Source: Chitinophagales bacterium | Lineage (GTDB): Bacteria > Bacteroidota > Bacteroidia > Chitinophagales > Saprospiraceae | NCBI GenBank assembly: GCA_013298845.1 | Contig: JAAFJN010000009.1 | Coordinates: 52,566-116,565 of the forward strand | Length of the DNA: 64,000 nucleotides | Direction: 5' to 3' | Shown: positions 15,511 through 24,085 of the stretch, in pieces | How the letters are laid out: every line of letters starts with the position of its first letter | Position numbering within the stretch: position 1 is the first letter of the stretch | Notes under the pieces: generated by a model | The model's input: the letters and a program-made list of their open reading frames with translations, nothing else | Database searches by the model: none | What the model was told of the DNA's origin: nothing | Position numbers and translations under genes: made by a program

Positions 15511-16439
15511 AGCAGAGGATTTTGCGTCGGCGTTGTGGCCGTCATTTGCATAAAAATAGATTCGAGGTCGTCTTCTTTGCCCGTAATTTGGTACACCGGA
15601 ATATCCGCCATCACGAATTGGTGATTCAAGGCGGCAATCGTCGTTTTATCCTGATGGGGCAAATTGATTTTGCCGTTTATCAACCGTGCTTCGCCGCAGG
15701 TTTGCTGCGCCAGGGCAAGGGCTTTGTCGGGTGCGCCCGTTTCTATCACCAGCGATGAATGGCTGCGGCGAACCCGCATCAGTTCGTCGAGGGGGCCTTC
15801 GAACTGCATTTTACCCCGGTGGATAATGCCCACGTCAGTTACTAATTTTTCAATTTCTGATAATAAATGGCTCGAAATCACAATAGTAATGCCCGATTCC
15901 TGGTTGATTTGGCGCAATAACTCCCGCATTTCCACAATACCGCCGGGGTCCAGCCCATTGGTGGGTTCATCCAGGATCAACAGGCGGGGGGCGTGTAGTA
16001 ATGCTACCGCAATTCCCAAACGTTGTTTCATGCCCAGGGAAAATTGGCCGGTTTTTTTCTCCCCGGTATCGGCTATTCCCGTCAACCGCAGCACCGCTTC
16101 GATGCGATTTTTGGGACATTGATACACTTTTTGCCAAATCATTAGGTTTTCCCGGGCCGTCAGATGGCTGTACAGGGACGGGCTTTCGATGAGTGAACCA
16201 ATGCGCCCCAGAATGGACTGGCGGTTGGGCTCAAAAGGCTGACCAAAAATGTGAATGTCGCCCGATTGCTGGCGCAATAAACCCAATAAAAGGCGCAGGG
16301 TGGTGGTTTTTCCGGCACCATTGGGGCCTAAAAAACCGTAAATACTGCCTTCCGGTACGTGTAGATGAATATCGTGCAGGACTTGTTCCTTTTTGGAAAA
16401 AAAGTAGTTCAATCCCGTTGTATGAATGCAATGCCCCAT
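15507..16439 (-). CDS. ABC transporter ATP-binding protein (drug/peptide exporter type)
   Basis: A 310-residue ATPase from ATG 16439. Walker A GPNGAGKT (38-45), signature FSLGMKQR (LSxGM type), Walker B LLILDEPTNGLDP and the switch His in VISSHLLSEIE. The C-terminal ~90 residues form the extra domain seen in ABC-2 exporters of the CcmA/BcrA class. First gene of the operon ATPase, permease, LytS kinase, LytTR regulator (16439 down to 12982). A longer in-frame start at 16469 is possible but less likely. Confidence 0.88.
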   Translation of the reverse strand: MGHCIHTTGLNYFFSKKEQVLHDIHLHVPEGSIYGFLGPNGAGKTTTLRLLLGLLRQQSGDIHIFGQPFEPNRQSILGRIGSLIESPSLYSHLTARENLMIWQKVYQCPKNRIEAVLRLTGIADTGEKKTGQFSLGMKQRLGIAVALLHAPRLLILDEPTNGLDPGGIVEMRELLRQINQESGITIVISSHLLSEIEKLVTDVGIIHRGKMQFEGPLDELMRVRRSHSSLVIETGAPDKALALAQQTCGEARLINGKINLPHQDKTTIAALNHQFVMADIPVYQITGKEDDLESIFMQMTATTPTQNPLL

Positions 16440-16559
16440 GATTAACCGTTGTTTTTTTATGTAAGGCAAAGGTCAGTCCCTTGGGCGGGCGCGCACAATT
16501 TGTTAGGTTATTAAAGCCAAATCATCGGTGTAACCTTAAAAACAAACGGTAACCAGTTT

Positions 16560-17858
16560 TCATCGGCACCAGAAAAAAGCCGCCATCAATAAACCCGAGT
16601 ATAACAAAAACCATTGAACCGGCAACCACCGTTGCGGCGAAATACCCTTTTGGGACCACAAATAAAGCATTAATACCAGTTTTTCGAACCAAAAAGATAC
16701 TACCACCGACCAGGCAATACCTTCCAATCCCCACCATTGGACAAAAGCAAGTCCGGTAATGATTTTTAACACCAATTCGCCCAGGCCCGTGTAAAAAATC
16801 ACTTTGGTCTCCTGTAACCCGATCAGGACGGAGTTGGGCAATAAAACCCTGCTCATGGTGACCAATAAATAAATTTGGAACAATACCGCCGAGGGCTGAA
16901 AATCGGGGCTAAAAACCACCGGAAATAAGTACGGCGTTACCACCAACATTATAATAGTAACGGGCATTACGGCGTGTAACAGCCGCGTGGTGCGTTGTTT
17001 TAGGTCGCTCATGCCCGTTTCCGGTTGGGCCGTAAGGCCCGGTACTGCCGCCGTACCCAAGGCCGTTGTCAGCGCCGAGGCCCACGGAAACTCGCGCGAA
17101 CCGTAGCGATACAAGGCAAAAACGGCCGGATTGGCAAACCAAAATCCCACCAGCCAATGATCAAAAAGTTGAATCAGGTTGCCCGTAAATGAATTGAGCG
17201 CTAATGGGGTGGAAATTTGTAAATATTGTTTTAAGGAAGTTAAATTGCCAAACGACCATTGGCCGTGTTGAACAACCAGCCCAAAAGCCCAGATAAATTT
17301 GATAAAACCCAAAACGCACAACCATTGCACACCCGTAACAATGCCGTAACCGAGCATGACCGGTAAGCATACTGCCGCAATTTGGCCCCCAAAACCCACA
17401 ATTCCCCACACGACGATGGATAAGGGCCGATTTTGTAACAAGTACAAGATCTCGACGGGCAAACTGCCGATATTAAACCATAAATACAGTGAAAACCAAA
17501 AATATCCCGGGACATCGGGGAGACCCGTGAGGGCGGGAATCAGGTAGGATCCGGTACCGACAAACAGTAGAAATAACGCCAGTCCAATGCCAAAAAACAG
17601 CGTAAAAACCTGCGTAATAAATGCGGTCCTTTGGGTAGCATTGAGCGGGGTGAATATGGGCGTAATACCTTGTAAAAAACCATTTACGCCGGTAAAAACA
17701 ACGAGGCTCCCCAAAAACAAAAGTGACTCCCAAATGCCAATATCGGCGGTAGAGAGGGCCGTTTTGGTGAGAAATACCCCCGTAACAATGCCCGCGCCCG
17801 CCCGCATCAACTGATACGTTTGCAAGGCGCGGGTATTGGATAAACGAGGTAGCGGCAT
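16560..17858 (-). CDS. Polysaccharide/lipid flippase-like membrane protein (MATE/Wzx fold)
   Basis: A 432-residue inner-membrane protein with about twelve hydrophobic segments, no signal peptide, and the pattern of Wzx-type flippases (start MPLPRLSNTRALQTYQLMRA..., then ADIGIWESLLFLG and SREFPWASALTTALGTAAVPGL). The family moves lipid-linked sugars across the inner membrane. There are no glycosyltransferases around it. It starts 4 bp after the stop of the secreted-protein gene at 17863, so the two are probably cotranscribed, an odd pairing. Exact substrate unknown. Confidence 0.7.
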   Translation of the reverse strand: MPLPRLSNTRALQTYQLMRAGAGIVTGVFLTKTALSTADIGIWESLLFLGSLVVFTGVNGFLQGITPIFTPLNATQRTAFITQVFTLFFGIGLALFLLFVGTGSYLIPALTGLPDVPGYFWFSLYLWFNIGSLPVEILYLLQNRPLSIVVWGIVGFGGQIAAVCLPVMLGYGIVTGVQWLCVLGFIKFIWAFGLVVQHGQWSFGNLTSLKQYLQISTPLALNSFTGNLIQLFDHWLVGFWFANPAVFALYRYGSREFPWASALTTALGTAAVPGLTAQPETGMSDLKQRTTRLLHAVMPVTIIMLVVTPYLFPVVFSPDFQPSAVLFQIYLLVTMSRVLLPNSVLIGLQETKVIFYTGLGELVLKIITGLAFVQWWGLEGIAWSVVVSFWFEKLVLMLYLWSQKGISPQRWLPVQWFLLYSGLLMAAFFWCR

Positions 17859-17862
17859 GGAA

Positions 17863-18540
17863 TTATTTCACATCCAACTGGGCAACGCCGATGGCTTTAC
17901 CTTTGGCGTCTTCCATCACCAACACGTACATACCGGCAGTTTGGCCGGCCAAAGAAAACGTTTTGGTTTGGGTAGCATCAAAAGCCGCTACTTCCCGTGC
18001 GTCCAGGGTCGTCATACGGATGCGCGCAACGTTTTCGTTTTCGATGGTGAAGTATTCTGTGGCCGGATTTGGATACACTTTTACTTCGTCGAGTTTAAAA
18101 ATTTCGTTCACCGAAGTGGTAGCGTTGAACAAGAAAAAGGACGGAACAATAATGGGGTCCGCGTCTTCAACGTTCCACATGTCGAGGCGAACAACGCCCT
18201 GACAAAGGTTTCCGTTGTTGTTTACGAGGTGAACGCTGATGGGGCCGGTTTGGTTAGGGCTGATCACAAATTCGCGGGAGTTAAACGTCTCTGGATAACA
18301 AACATTTAAATCACAAACTTTGGTCAGGCAACCACCCGTCATAGATAATACGTAACGTTGCCACTTGATGGTCATATCGGCGGCGGCAGTGCTATGAATT
18401 TCCAGTTCGGCCGGCGCATCAACAACGTCACTGGCTACTGTGATGCCAATTGAATCTGGTTCAAAATAAAATTTTGCCTGTTGGGCAAAGGTATTTAATC
18501 CAAAAAAGACGGATAAAAAAAGAGGTAAAAAAAGTTTCAT
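17863..18540 (-). CDS. Secreted protein with T9SS sorting domain, unknown function
   Basis: A 225-residue protein with signal peptide MKLFLPLFLSVFFGLNTFAQ. Residues ~25-135 look like an immunoglobulin-like beta domain (AELEIHSTAAADMTIKWQRY, ISPNQTGPISVHLVNNNG) with four cysteines (GGCLTKVCDLNVCYP and GNLCQG). The last ~80 residues carry VKVYPNPATEYFTIENE and end in GKAIGVAQLDVK, a type A sorting domain. Probably a surface-attached structural or adhesive protein. A TACCTTTG box on the minus strand is at 18578-18585. Confidence 0.8.
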   Translation of the reverse strand: MKLFLPLFLSVFFGLNTFAQQAKFYFEPDSIGITVASDVVDAPAELEIHSTAAADMTIKWQRYVLSMTGGCLTKVCDLNVCYPETFNSREFVISPNQTGPISVHLVNNNGNLCQGVVRLDMWNVEDADPIIVPSFFLFNATTSVNEIFKLDEVKVYPNPATEYFTIENENVARIRMTTLDAREVAAFDATQTKTFSLAGQTAGMYVLVMEDAKGKAIGVAQLDVK

Positions 18541-18577
18541 GTTGCGATAAATTTTTAATGCAAAAGCGAATGTACAG

Positions 18578-18585
18578 CAAAGGTA
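18578..18585 (-). promoter_or_regulatory. TACCTTTG -7 box for the secreted protein/flippase pair
   Basis: CAAAGGTA on the plus strand, 38 bp upstream of the start at 18540. Confidence 0.5.
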
Positions 18586-19012
18586 AATATATTCGCGGAT
18601 GTTACACGGTTCACAACAGTTGAATTTTGACTTCGAGCCGACATTCAGGCGTGTTTTGGGGACTTTGGGCGAGTACCTTACGACGCATTGAATTGGTTCA
18701 TTTTGTTAAATAATCCAATAGGGTGCCATTGGGTCGAAAAAAACGCTGTTTTTGCACGCTTTGACAAGTATACCGAATAAAAATATTAATTCAATATTTG
18801 TCAAAAAATGGCCAAAATTGGGCACAAAGGTCTCGTAACACGACATTTTCGGCCTAAATAAAAACATGCTGTTAAAAAAAGATAACTATACCCTAAAAAC
18901 AGTAGGGGAAAGTTACCTCAAAATTGTCTTAAAAACGTATAATTTTCTTTTTTTCCGTCCAGTATTTTTATCTTGTTTTTGTACATTCATTGTTATACTG
19001 TCATCTTTTGTG
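18586..19012. other. Intergenic stretch, nothing recognised
   Basis: AT-rich, with no open frame I would defend. The frame of the next gene is open back to 18866, but the first 49 codons would precede the signal peptide, so they are treated as untranslated. Confidence 0.5.
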
Positions 19013-20548
19013 ATGAAAAATCTTTTATGGTTGCCTATTTTAATATTGATTCAATATCAGGTAGAGGCACAATTTGTTAGCGACTTCAACGCTACGGATA
19101 TTAATGGAAATAACCATAACCTTTTTGCTACCCTCGGAACGGGCAAAATTGTTGTTTTGGTCTTTTTTTCAACCAATAACCCATCATCAATGGCTTATCA
19201 CAACAGTGATAACCTTAAAAATCTGTACAATAGCCACGGGCCTTCCGGGGATAATCAACTGGAAATTTATTATATCGAAGGCGACCCCAACACCAGTGAT
19301 CAATGCCTGACGGGCAGCCCCGGATGCAATTCAACCTCATCGACGGTGCAGAATTGGACAACCGGTATTGAATTCCCCATTATCAGCAGTCCCGCTTTGG
19401 CGCAGTTATTTCAGGTAAATGGTTCATCGGGTATTTTTGTCATTTGCCCGAATAAAAGAATTCGGGAGATGCCGATGTTAAACGCCATTACTCTGTGGAA
19501 AAAAGCCCTGGAGTGTCCCGTGATTTCGGGTGAAAATAACGTTGGAATTTATTATTTTGATCCCGGTATTCCCAACGATCGAATTTGCACACCTTCTACC
19601 CTCAAACCTCGGTTTAGTGTAGTAAATATTGGAAGCAATCAGGTATCCGCACTTACGGCGGTGGTTCGGTTTAATAACCAAATTGTTTCCTCCATTCCCA
19701 TCGTAGGTACTTTGATGCCACTTGATGAACGATTTGTTGAAGTCCCCGACGAAATTGTACTGATGAATGAAGGTAAAATAACCGTGTCGGTGAATAAATT
19801 ACCCAATGAATTTGATACTACCGATAACCGGCGCGAACGGATGTTGTACCTGGGGCATGAATTTGTGGGAAATGAAATAAAGGTGCGCATCCGGACGGAC
19901 CAGTTTGGCAATGAAACCTATTGGGAAATTAAAGATGCCCTCGACGGAACGGTTGTCGCCAGCGGCGGTAACGAATGCGTGGGACCCAACGGTGGCGGGG
20001 TGTTTCTTAATCCCGATTGCGAAGGAGGGTATACCGCCTTTGAACAAAGAACAATTACAGTCACTTTACCACACGTAGGTTGTTATAAATTTAACATTGT
20101 AGATGCTTTCGGCGATGGTATGCTCTCCTGTACGCAGGCAAACCCCTGCGGATATTACCTGTACGAATTGCCTACTTTATACCAAAATGCGCCTTACCAG
20201 GGCAGCGATTTCGGATCAGATATTCAGTATGATTTCAACGTGCTCAATATGACGATTCCCACTAGGGAGATTGCGCGTGTATTTGACACCGGTATAACGG
20301 TATTTCCCAACCCAACCGATGAACAGGCTACCATCCGGTGGGATGTGCCGGAAAGCCAAAACGCCCGGTTACTGGTGTATAATTCAACCGGTGCACTGGT
20401 CTACCAAACTTCTAATCAGTTGATTACCAGCCAGCAACATTACTGGACTTTAAATACTACTTCCTTCCCCGATGGCGTATACGTGGCGATGATTCATGGT
20501 GAACTTGGTTACTATCGGCAGTTGTTTGTTAAGCAAACCCAGAAATAG
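19013..20548 (+). CDS. Secreted thioredoxin-fold-like protein lacking CxxC, with T9SS domain
   Basis: A 511-residue protein. Signal peptide MKNLLWLPILILIQYQVEAQ; then a TlpA-like domain (FNATDINGNNHNLFATLGTGKI, VVLVFFSTNNPSSMAYHNSD) in which the usual redox CxxC is replaced by NNPSS, so it cannot be a standard thiol oxidoreductase. The middle (~220-420) holds CARDB-like and beta-sandwich parts (TLKPRFSVVNIGSNQVSALT; VTLPHVGCYKFNIVDAFGDGM). The C-terminus, ITVFPNPTDEQATIRWDVPE to QLFVKQTQK, is a T9SS sorting domain. Probably a surface protein whose thioredoxin fold is structural or binds a ligand. Confidence 0.75.
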   Translation: MKNLLWLPILILIQYQVEAQFVSDFNATDINGNNHNLFATLGTGKIVVLVFFSTNNPSSMAYHNSDNLKNLYNSHGPSGDNQLEIYYIEGDPNTSDQCLTGSPGCNSTSSTVQNWTTGIEFPIISSPALAQLFQVNGSSGIFVICPNKRIREMPMLNAITLWKKALECPVISGENNVGIYYFDPGIPNDRICTPSTLKPRFSVVNIGSNQVSALTAVVRFNNQIVSSIPIVGTLMPLDERFVEVPDEIVLMNEGKITVSVNKLPNEFDTTDNRRERMLYLGHEFVGNEIKVRIRTDQFGNETYWEIKDALDGTVVASGGNECVGPNGGGVFLNPDCEGGYTAFEQRTITVTLPHVGCYKFNIVDAFGDGMLSCTQANPCGYYLYELPTLYQNAPYQGSDFGSDIQYDFNVLNMTIPTREIARVFDTGITVFPNPTDEQATIRWDVPESQNARLLVYNSTGALVYQTSNQLITSQQHYWTLNTTSFPDGVYVAMIHGELGYYRQLFVKQTQK

Positions 20549-20558
20549 CTTATTTTTG
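20525..20558 (+). promoter_or_regulatory. Promoter for the FKBP genes (TTTG-N22-TATTTTTG)
   Basis: TTTG at 20525-20528 and TATTTTTG at 20551-20558 are 22 bp apart, within the 17-23 bp range. The -33 box is inside the 3' end of the preceding gene and the ATG is 17 bp after the -7 box. Confidence 0.55.
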
Positions 20559-20574
20559 CCCCAAAATCACATTT

Positions 20575-21048
20575 ATGAAGAAATTATTATTACTATTTTG
20601 GGGCGTTGTTGCCTTCACGTGTTTTTCCTGCAAGGATAATTCCCTCACTTACGCCGAACAATTGGCGGTGGATAAAGGAATTATTGATGCTTATTTGGTC
20701 GAAAAAGGGATTAGCGCAGATTCGACCGACTCAGGACTCCGTTATGTTATTACCGATTTGGGCAACAACGATAACGTGAAACCGACCCTGAGTTCAACGG
20801 TAACCGTTAAATACAAAGGTTATTTCCTCGACGGTGAAGTATTTGACCAAACCAACGGCGCTGAATTGGCGCAATTTGGCGTAAGTGGCGTTGTCAGCGG
20901 GTTTAGTCAGGCATTGCGTTTGCTCAACAAAAAAGGCAAGGGTACATTTTACCTGCCATCAGGGTTAGCCTACGGTGCCAATGGTTCCGGTAGCATTCCG
21001 CCCAATACGCCCCTTATTTTTGACATTGAATTAGTTGATTTTTTCTAA
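20575..21048 (+). CDS. FKBP-type peptidyl-prolyl isomerase lipoprotein (copy 1)
   Basis: A 157-residue lipoprotein: signal MKKLLLLFWGVVAFTCFSC with lipobox CFSC, a ~35-residue linker (AEQLAVDKGIIDAYLVEKG), and an FKBP domain with VKYKGYFLDGEVFDQT, FGVSGVVSGFSQALRLLNKKGKG and SGLAYGANGSGSIPPNTPLIFDIEL, including the substrate-pocket Tyr, Phe, Asp and Ile positions. It would speed proline isomerisation in proteins crossing the periplasm. The second copy follows 54 bp downstream and is clearly paralogous. Confidence 0.9.
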   Translation: MKKLLLLFWGVVAFTCFSCKDNSLTYAEQLAVDKGIIDAYLVEKGISADSTDSGLRYVITDLGNNDNVKPTLSSTVTVKYKGYFLDGEVFDQTNGAELAQFGVSGVVSGFSQALRLLNKKGKGTFYLPSGLAYGANGSGSIPPNTPLIFDIELVDFF

Positions 21049-21102
21049 AAATCGCCTCATTTCGGCAAAAGCCACCTCCACTTTTCACAACTACATGTTC
21101 CA

Positions 21103-21585
21103 ATGAATAAGTTTCTATTGCTCTTGTTGAGCATCATTGCGATCGCGGGTTTTTCCTGCGCGGGGAACGATACGCCATCTGTACCAAACGCCGATCAGGT
21201 GAAGGTTGACCAGGCACTCATTCACACTTATCTCGTTGAAAAAGGCATCAAAGCGGACTCAACGGGATCAGGACTGCGGTATATCATCAATAATGCGGGG
21301 AACAACGATAACAACAAACCAACGCTCAAATCAACGGTAAAAGTCCGGTACAAAGGTTATTATCTCAATGGTGAGGTTTTTGACCAAACCAAAGGCGACA
21401 ATATTGCCGAGTTTCCGGTCAGTAACCTGGTGAAAGGTTTTAGCGAAGCATTGTGTTTACTCAACAAAAACGGTAAAGGCACTTTTTTTATGCCGTCGGG
21501 TTTGGCGTACGGAACCAGTGGCTCACGTCGGATTCCACCTAATACGCCGCTTATTTTTGATATTGAATTGATAGATTTTAACTAA
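21103..21585 (+). CDS. FKBP-type peptidyl-prolyl isomerase lipoprotein (copy 2)
   Basis: A 160-residue lipoprotein with signal MNKFLLLLLSIIAIAGFSC, a Ser/Pro linker and the same FKBP domain (VRYKGYYLNGEVFDQT, VSNLVKGFSEALCLLNKNGKG, SGLAYGTSGSRRIPPNTPLIFDIEL). It differs from copy 1 in charge around the pocket rim and carries an additional Cys (EALCLLN). Tandem duplication is the simplest origin. The cyclase gene begins 3 bp after the stop, so the three genes likely form one transcript. Confidence 0.9.
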   Translation: MNKFLLLLLSIIAIAGFSCAGNDTPSVPNADQVKVDQALIHTYLVEKGIKADSTGSGLRYIINNAGNNDNNKPTLKSTVKVRYKGYYLNGEVFDQTKGDNIAEFPVSNLVKGFSEALCLLNKNGKGTFFMPSGLAYGTSGSRRIPPNTPLIFDIELIDFN

Positions 21586-21588
21586 AGC

Positions 21589-22350
21589 ATGCAAATTCAA
21601 TTGCACCGCCAAGGGATTCACTACGCCGCTCATTTGTCGGCTCCCTTCAATTTGTCCATTCGTTTGCGCGACGGTTTTGACAATCCCAATTGTTTTTACG
21701 CCCCTCCGGTTGCCTTGCAGCCGGTACGTGCGGGTAACTTTGTGGGCAGCACCGCCGAAGGGGGCGTAGTGAATTTTTTTAACGTGCAATTGAACCCCCA
21801 CGGAAACGGTACCCATACCGAATGCGTGGGACATATCGCCCGCGAGCGTTTTGTTTTGCCGGATTGTTTGCAACAAAGCCATTTTTTTGCCAAAGTCATC
21901 AGCGTTTATCCCCAAAAAATGGACGATGGCGACCGAATTATTTTGCCCGAACGCATCCGCGAATGTTTGCAACCCGGCGAAGCCGAAGCCCTCATTGTGC
22001 GCACCCTGCCCAACGAAACGACCAAACTAACGGCCCAATACTCCGGCACCAATCCGGTTTATTTTCACCCCGATGCCATAGCGTATCTGGTAGAATGCGG
22101 CGTACAACACCTGCTCACCGATTTGCCCTCGGTGGATCGCGAAGAAGACGGTGGCCAGTTGGCCGCCCACAAGGCATTTTGGCGGTATCCCGGCCCGGCA
22201 GTGCGCACCGAAGCCACCATTACGGAACTCATTTTTGTTCCCGATTCCGTTAAAGATGGTGATTACCTCCTCAATATCCAAACGACGGCGCTCGACCTCG
22301 ACGCCAGCCCGTCGCAACCCATGATTTATCCTTTGACCAAACTTGCTTAA
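21589..22350 (+). CDS. Cyclase/kynurenine-formamidase family metal hydrolase
   Basis: A 253-residue cytoplasmic protein of the cyclase family (metal-dependent amidases such as KynB). The metal motif is HGNGTHTECVGHI, equivalent to HxGTHxDxPxH but with Glu-Cys where many members have Asp-x-Pro. Further features are the N-terminal LSAPFNLSIRLRDGF, the RTLPNETTK segment and YLVECGVQHLLTDLPSVDREED. KynB function is not supported by neighbours, as no kynurenine genes are nearby. Other family members act on unrelated amides, so the substrate is open. Confidence 0.75.
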   Translation: MQIQLHRQGIHYAAHLSAPFNLSIRLRDGFDNPNCFYAPPVALQPVRAGNFVGSTAEGGVVNFFNVQLNPHGNGTHTECVGHIARERFVLPDCLQQSHFFAKVISVYPQKMDDGDRIILPERIRECLQPGEAEALIVRTLPNETTKLTAQYSGTNPVYFHPDAIAYLVECGVQHLLTDLPSVDREEDGGQLAAHKAFWRYPGPAVRTEATITELIFVPDSVKDGDYLLNIQTTALDLDASPSQPMIYPLTKLA

Positions 22351-22356
22351 AATAAG

Positions 22357-22710
22357 ATGGATATCGAGCAATTTCGCGCTTATGCGCTGTCTAAACCCGG
22401 CACTTCCGAAAATTTTCCTTTCGACGAAGTAACCCTTTGCCTGCGGGTAGCCGGTAAAATATTCGCCCTCACCGGCCTCGATAACGAAGTTTTTAAGGTA
22501 AACCTAAAATGCGACCCCGAATACGCGCTGGAATTGCGCGAGCAGTACGCCGAGGTACAGCCGGGTTATCACATGAATAAAAAACACTGGAATACGGTGG
22601 ATTTTTCGGGTAGTCTCGACGACAAAACCCTGCGGCATTTGGTGGACCACTCGTACGAACAAGTGGTCAAAACGCTCAAAAAAGCCGAGCGCGCCCTGCT
22701 CAATTTATAA
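22357..22710 (+). CDS. MmcQ/YjbR family protein
   Basis: A 117-residue protein: MDIEQFRAYALSKPGTSENF, PFDEVTLCLRVAGKIFALTG, KVNLKCDPEYALELREQY, then PGYHMNKKHWNTVDFSG and DLVDHSYEQVV-like end (LVDHSYEQVVKTLKKAER). This is the CyaY-like/double-wing fold of the YjbR family, annotated as DNA-binding by similarity only. It starts 6 bp after the cyclase stop and ends 1 bp before the convergent DUF2452 gene. Confidence 0.85.
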   Translation: MDIEQFRAYALSKPGTSENFPFDEVTLCLRVAGKIFALTGLDNEVFKVNLKCDPEYALELREQYAEVQPGYHMNKKHWNTVDFSGSLDDKTLRHLVDHSYEQVVKTLKKAERALLNL

Positions 22711-22711
22711 A

Positions 22712-23173
22712 TTATTGTTTTGGATGCAATACCTCCCACGTATGGTCACCCAACAGGCGCACCGTGGCAATAAAATCGTAGGGGTTTTTGCGGCCCCATT
22801 CGTGCGGTGCCACCATCGAAAGCAGATTTTTTCCGTCCGATTTGCGCAAATACAAGTGGTAAATATGGTGAATAACGGGTTGGAACGGAATATCAGCGGC
22901 GTAAATCATTTCCGAAACACTCATGCGATCTTGCAGCGACTTGGCCTGTGATACCAAGGTCTCCATTTGACGGCGCAATTGCTCCATTTGGCGATCCGTT
23001 TGGTCGTACATAGCGGTCATGGCATTCCCCCGGATGCGCCCTTTGTCTTCGGGCCGAATGACGGCACCACCCGCCGTGTGCGCGTAGGGCAACAGGCCGG
23101 GGTTTTCGGCTACTTTATCTTTATCAATCGGATTTACAAATGCCTGTTCTTCTTCCCGTTTTTTTTCTGACAT
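22712..23173 (-). CDS. DUF2452 domain protein
   Basis: A 153-residue cytoplasmic protein. The N-terminal stretch is Glu/Lys-rich (MSEKKREEEQAFVNPIDKDKV), then NPGLLPYAHTAGGAVIRPEDKGR, a coiled coil (DQTDRQMEQLRRQMETLVSQ) and a conserved C-terminal part with FQPVIHHIYHLYLRKSDGKNLLSM and WGRKNP. This matches the DUF2452 family as I remember it; no function is known. Its stop is 1 bp from the convergent MmcQ gene stop, leaving no room for a terminator between them. Confidence 0.75.
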   Translation of the reverse strand: MSEKKREEEQAFVNPIDKDKVAENPGLLPYAHTAGGAVIRPEDKGRIRGNAMTAMYDQTDRQMEQLRRQMETLVSQAKSLQDRMSVSEMIYAADIPFQPVIHHIYHLYLRKSDGKNLLSMVAPHEWGRKNPYDFIATVRLLGDHTWEVLHPKQ

Positions 23174-23304
23174 GATTGTGTTTTTTACGCCCGTAACGCC
23201 TTTGTGAGGCCATTATCGCGCAATTGTACCGCAAAAATACGACAACCTAACCAACAAATCCGGCGCTTAAGAGTTCATTTTAGGCGGGCGCATTCCCCAA
23301 AAAA

Positions 23305-24063
23305 CTACCACTTACTACCTGGATAAGCCCGCTGCAAAAACTGCATATCGGCCAAAATATACCCTAAATGTTCGGTGTGTTTTCCCGTTTTACCCCCTTT
23401 TTGCATCCAGGAAACGGATGGGATTTGTAAAGTCGCTTCAGCCAAAACGGCGTGTACCCGCGTGTAATACACCGCCGACATAGCGGTCAAATCGGGCGCA
23501 ATGCCCGCTTGGGCAGCGGCAGTATCCACGTCATTAGGTGTGGTAAGTTCACCCGTAAACGTCCACAATTCGTTCACGGCTGCTTGAATTTTTTCGCGAC
23601 TAACTGCTGTTCCATCGCCCAAACGCAACATCCATTCGGACGAAAAACGCTGGTGGTACGTGATTTCTTTAAAGGCTTTTTCGGCAATTTCCGCCAAGTT
23701 CCGGTCGGGGCTGTTCCGCATTTCCGAAATGTAGAGGTAGTGCCAGGTATCAAAAAAGAACTGGCGGGCAATGGTGTACGCCCAATCGGTATTGGGAAAT
23801 TCCACCAATTGAATATTGTGGAATTGGTGGGCATCGCGGAGGCCGGCCAAATCATCTTCACTGCGTTGCTGTGGATCATTTTCCAATGCGTACGTGTAGT
23901 ACATGCGCGTTTGGCCCAACAAATCGAGGGCGATATTGGTCAGGGCAATGTCTTGCTCCAAAACCGGGCCGTGACCGCACCATTCGGACAGCCGATGGGC
24001 TAAAATAATGCAGTTATCACCTAATTGTTGGGCCAATTGCTGGGCTATACTTGGATATGTCAT
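23305..24063 (-). CDS. paaC: Phenylacetate-CoA epoxidase subunit PaaC, without its partners
   Basis: A 252-residue ferritin-like protein, the structural partner of catalytic PaaA in the PaaABCE 1,2-phenylacetyl-CoA epoxidase. Seen: LGDNCIILAHRLSEWCGHGPVLEQDIAL, NIALDLLGQTRMYYTYA, TIARQFFFDTWHYLY, FKEITYHQRFSSEWMLRLGDG and the ending KGGKTGKHTEHLGYILADM; these line up along the whole E. coli PaaC. No paaA, B, D, E or later genes of the pathway are within the window. It begins at ATG 24063 with a full promoter; frames further upstream lack a better start. Confidence 0.9.
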   Translation of the reverse strand: MTYPSIAQQLAQQLGDNCIILAHRLSEWCGHGPVLEQDIALTNIALDLLGQTRMYYTYALENDPQQRSEDDLAGLRDAHQFHNIQLVEFPNTDWAYTIARQFFFDTWHYLYISEMRNSPDRNLAEIAEKAFKEITYHQRFSSEWMLRLGDGTAVSREKIQAAVNELWTFTGELTTPNDVDTAAAQAGIAPDLTAMSAVYYTRVHAVLAEATLQIPSVSWMQKGGKTGKHTEHLGYILADMQFLQRAYPGSKW

Positions 24064-24085
24064 GCGTGGTGGTGGTATTTGGCCG

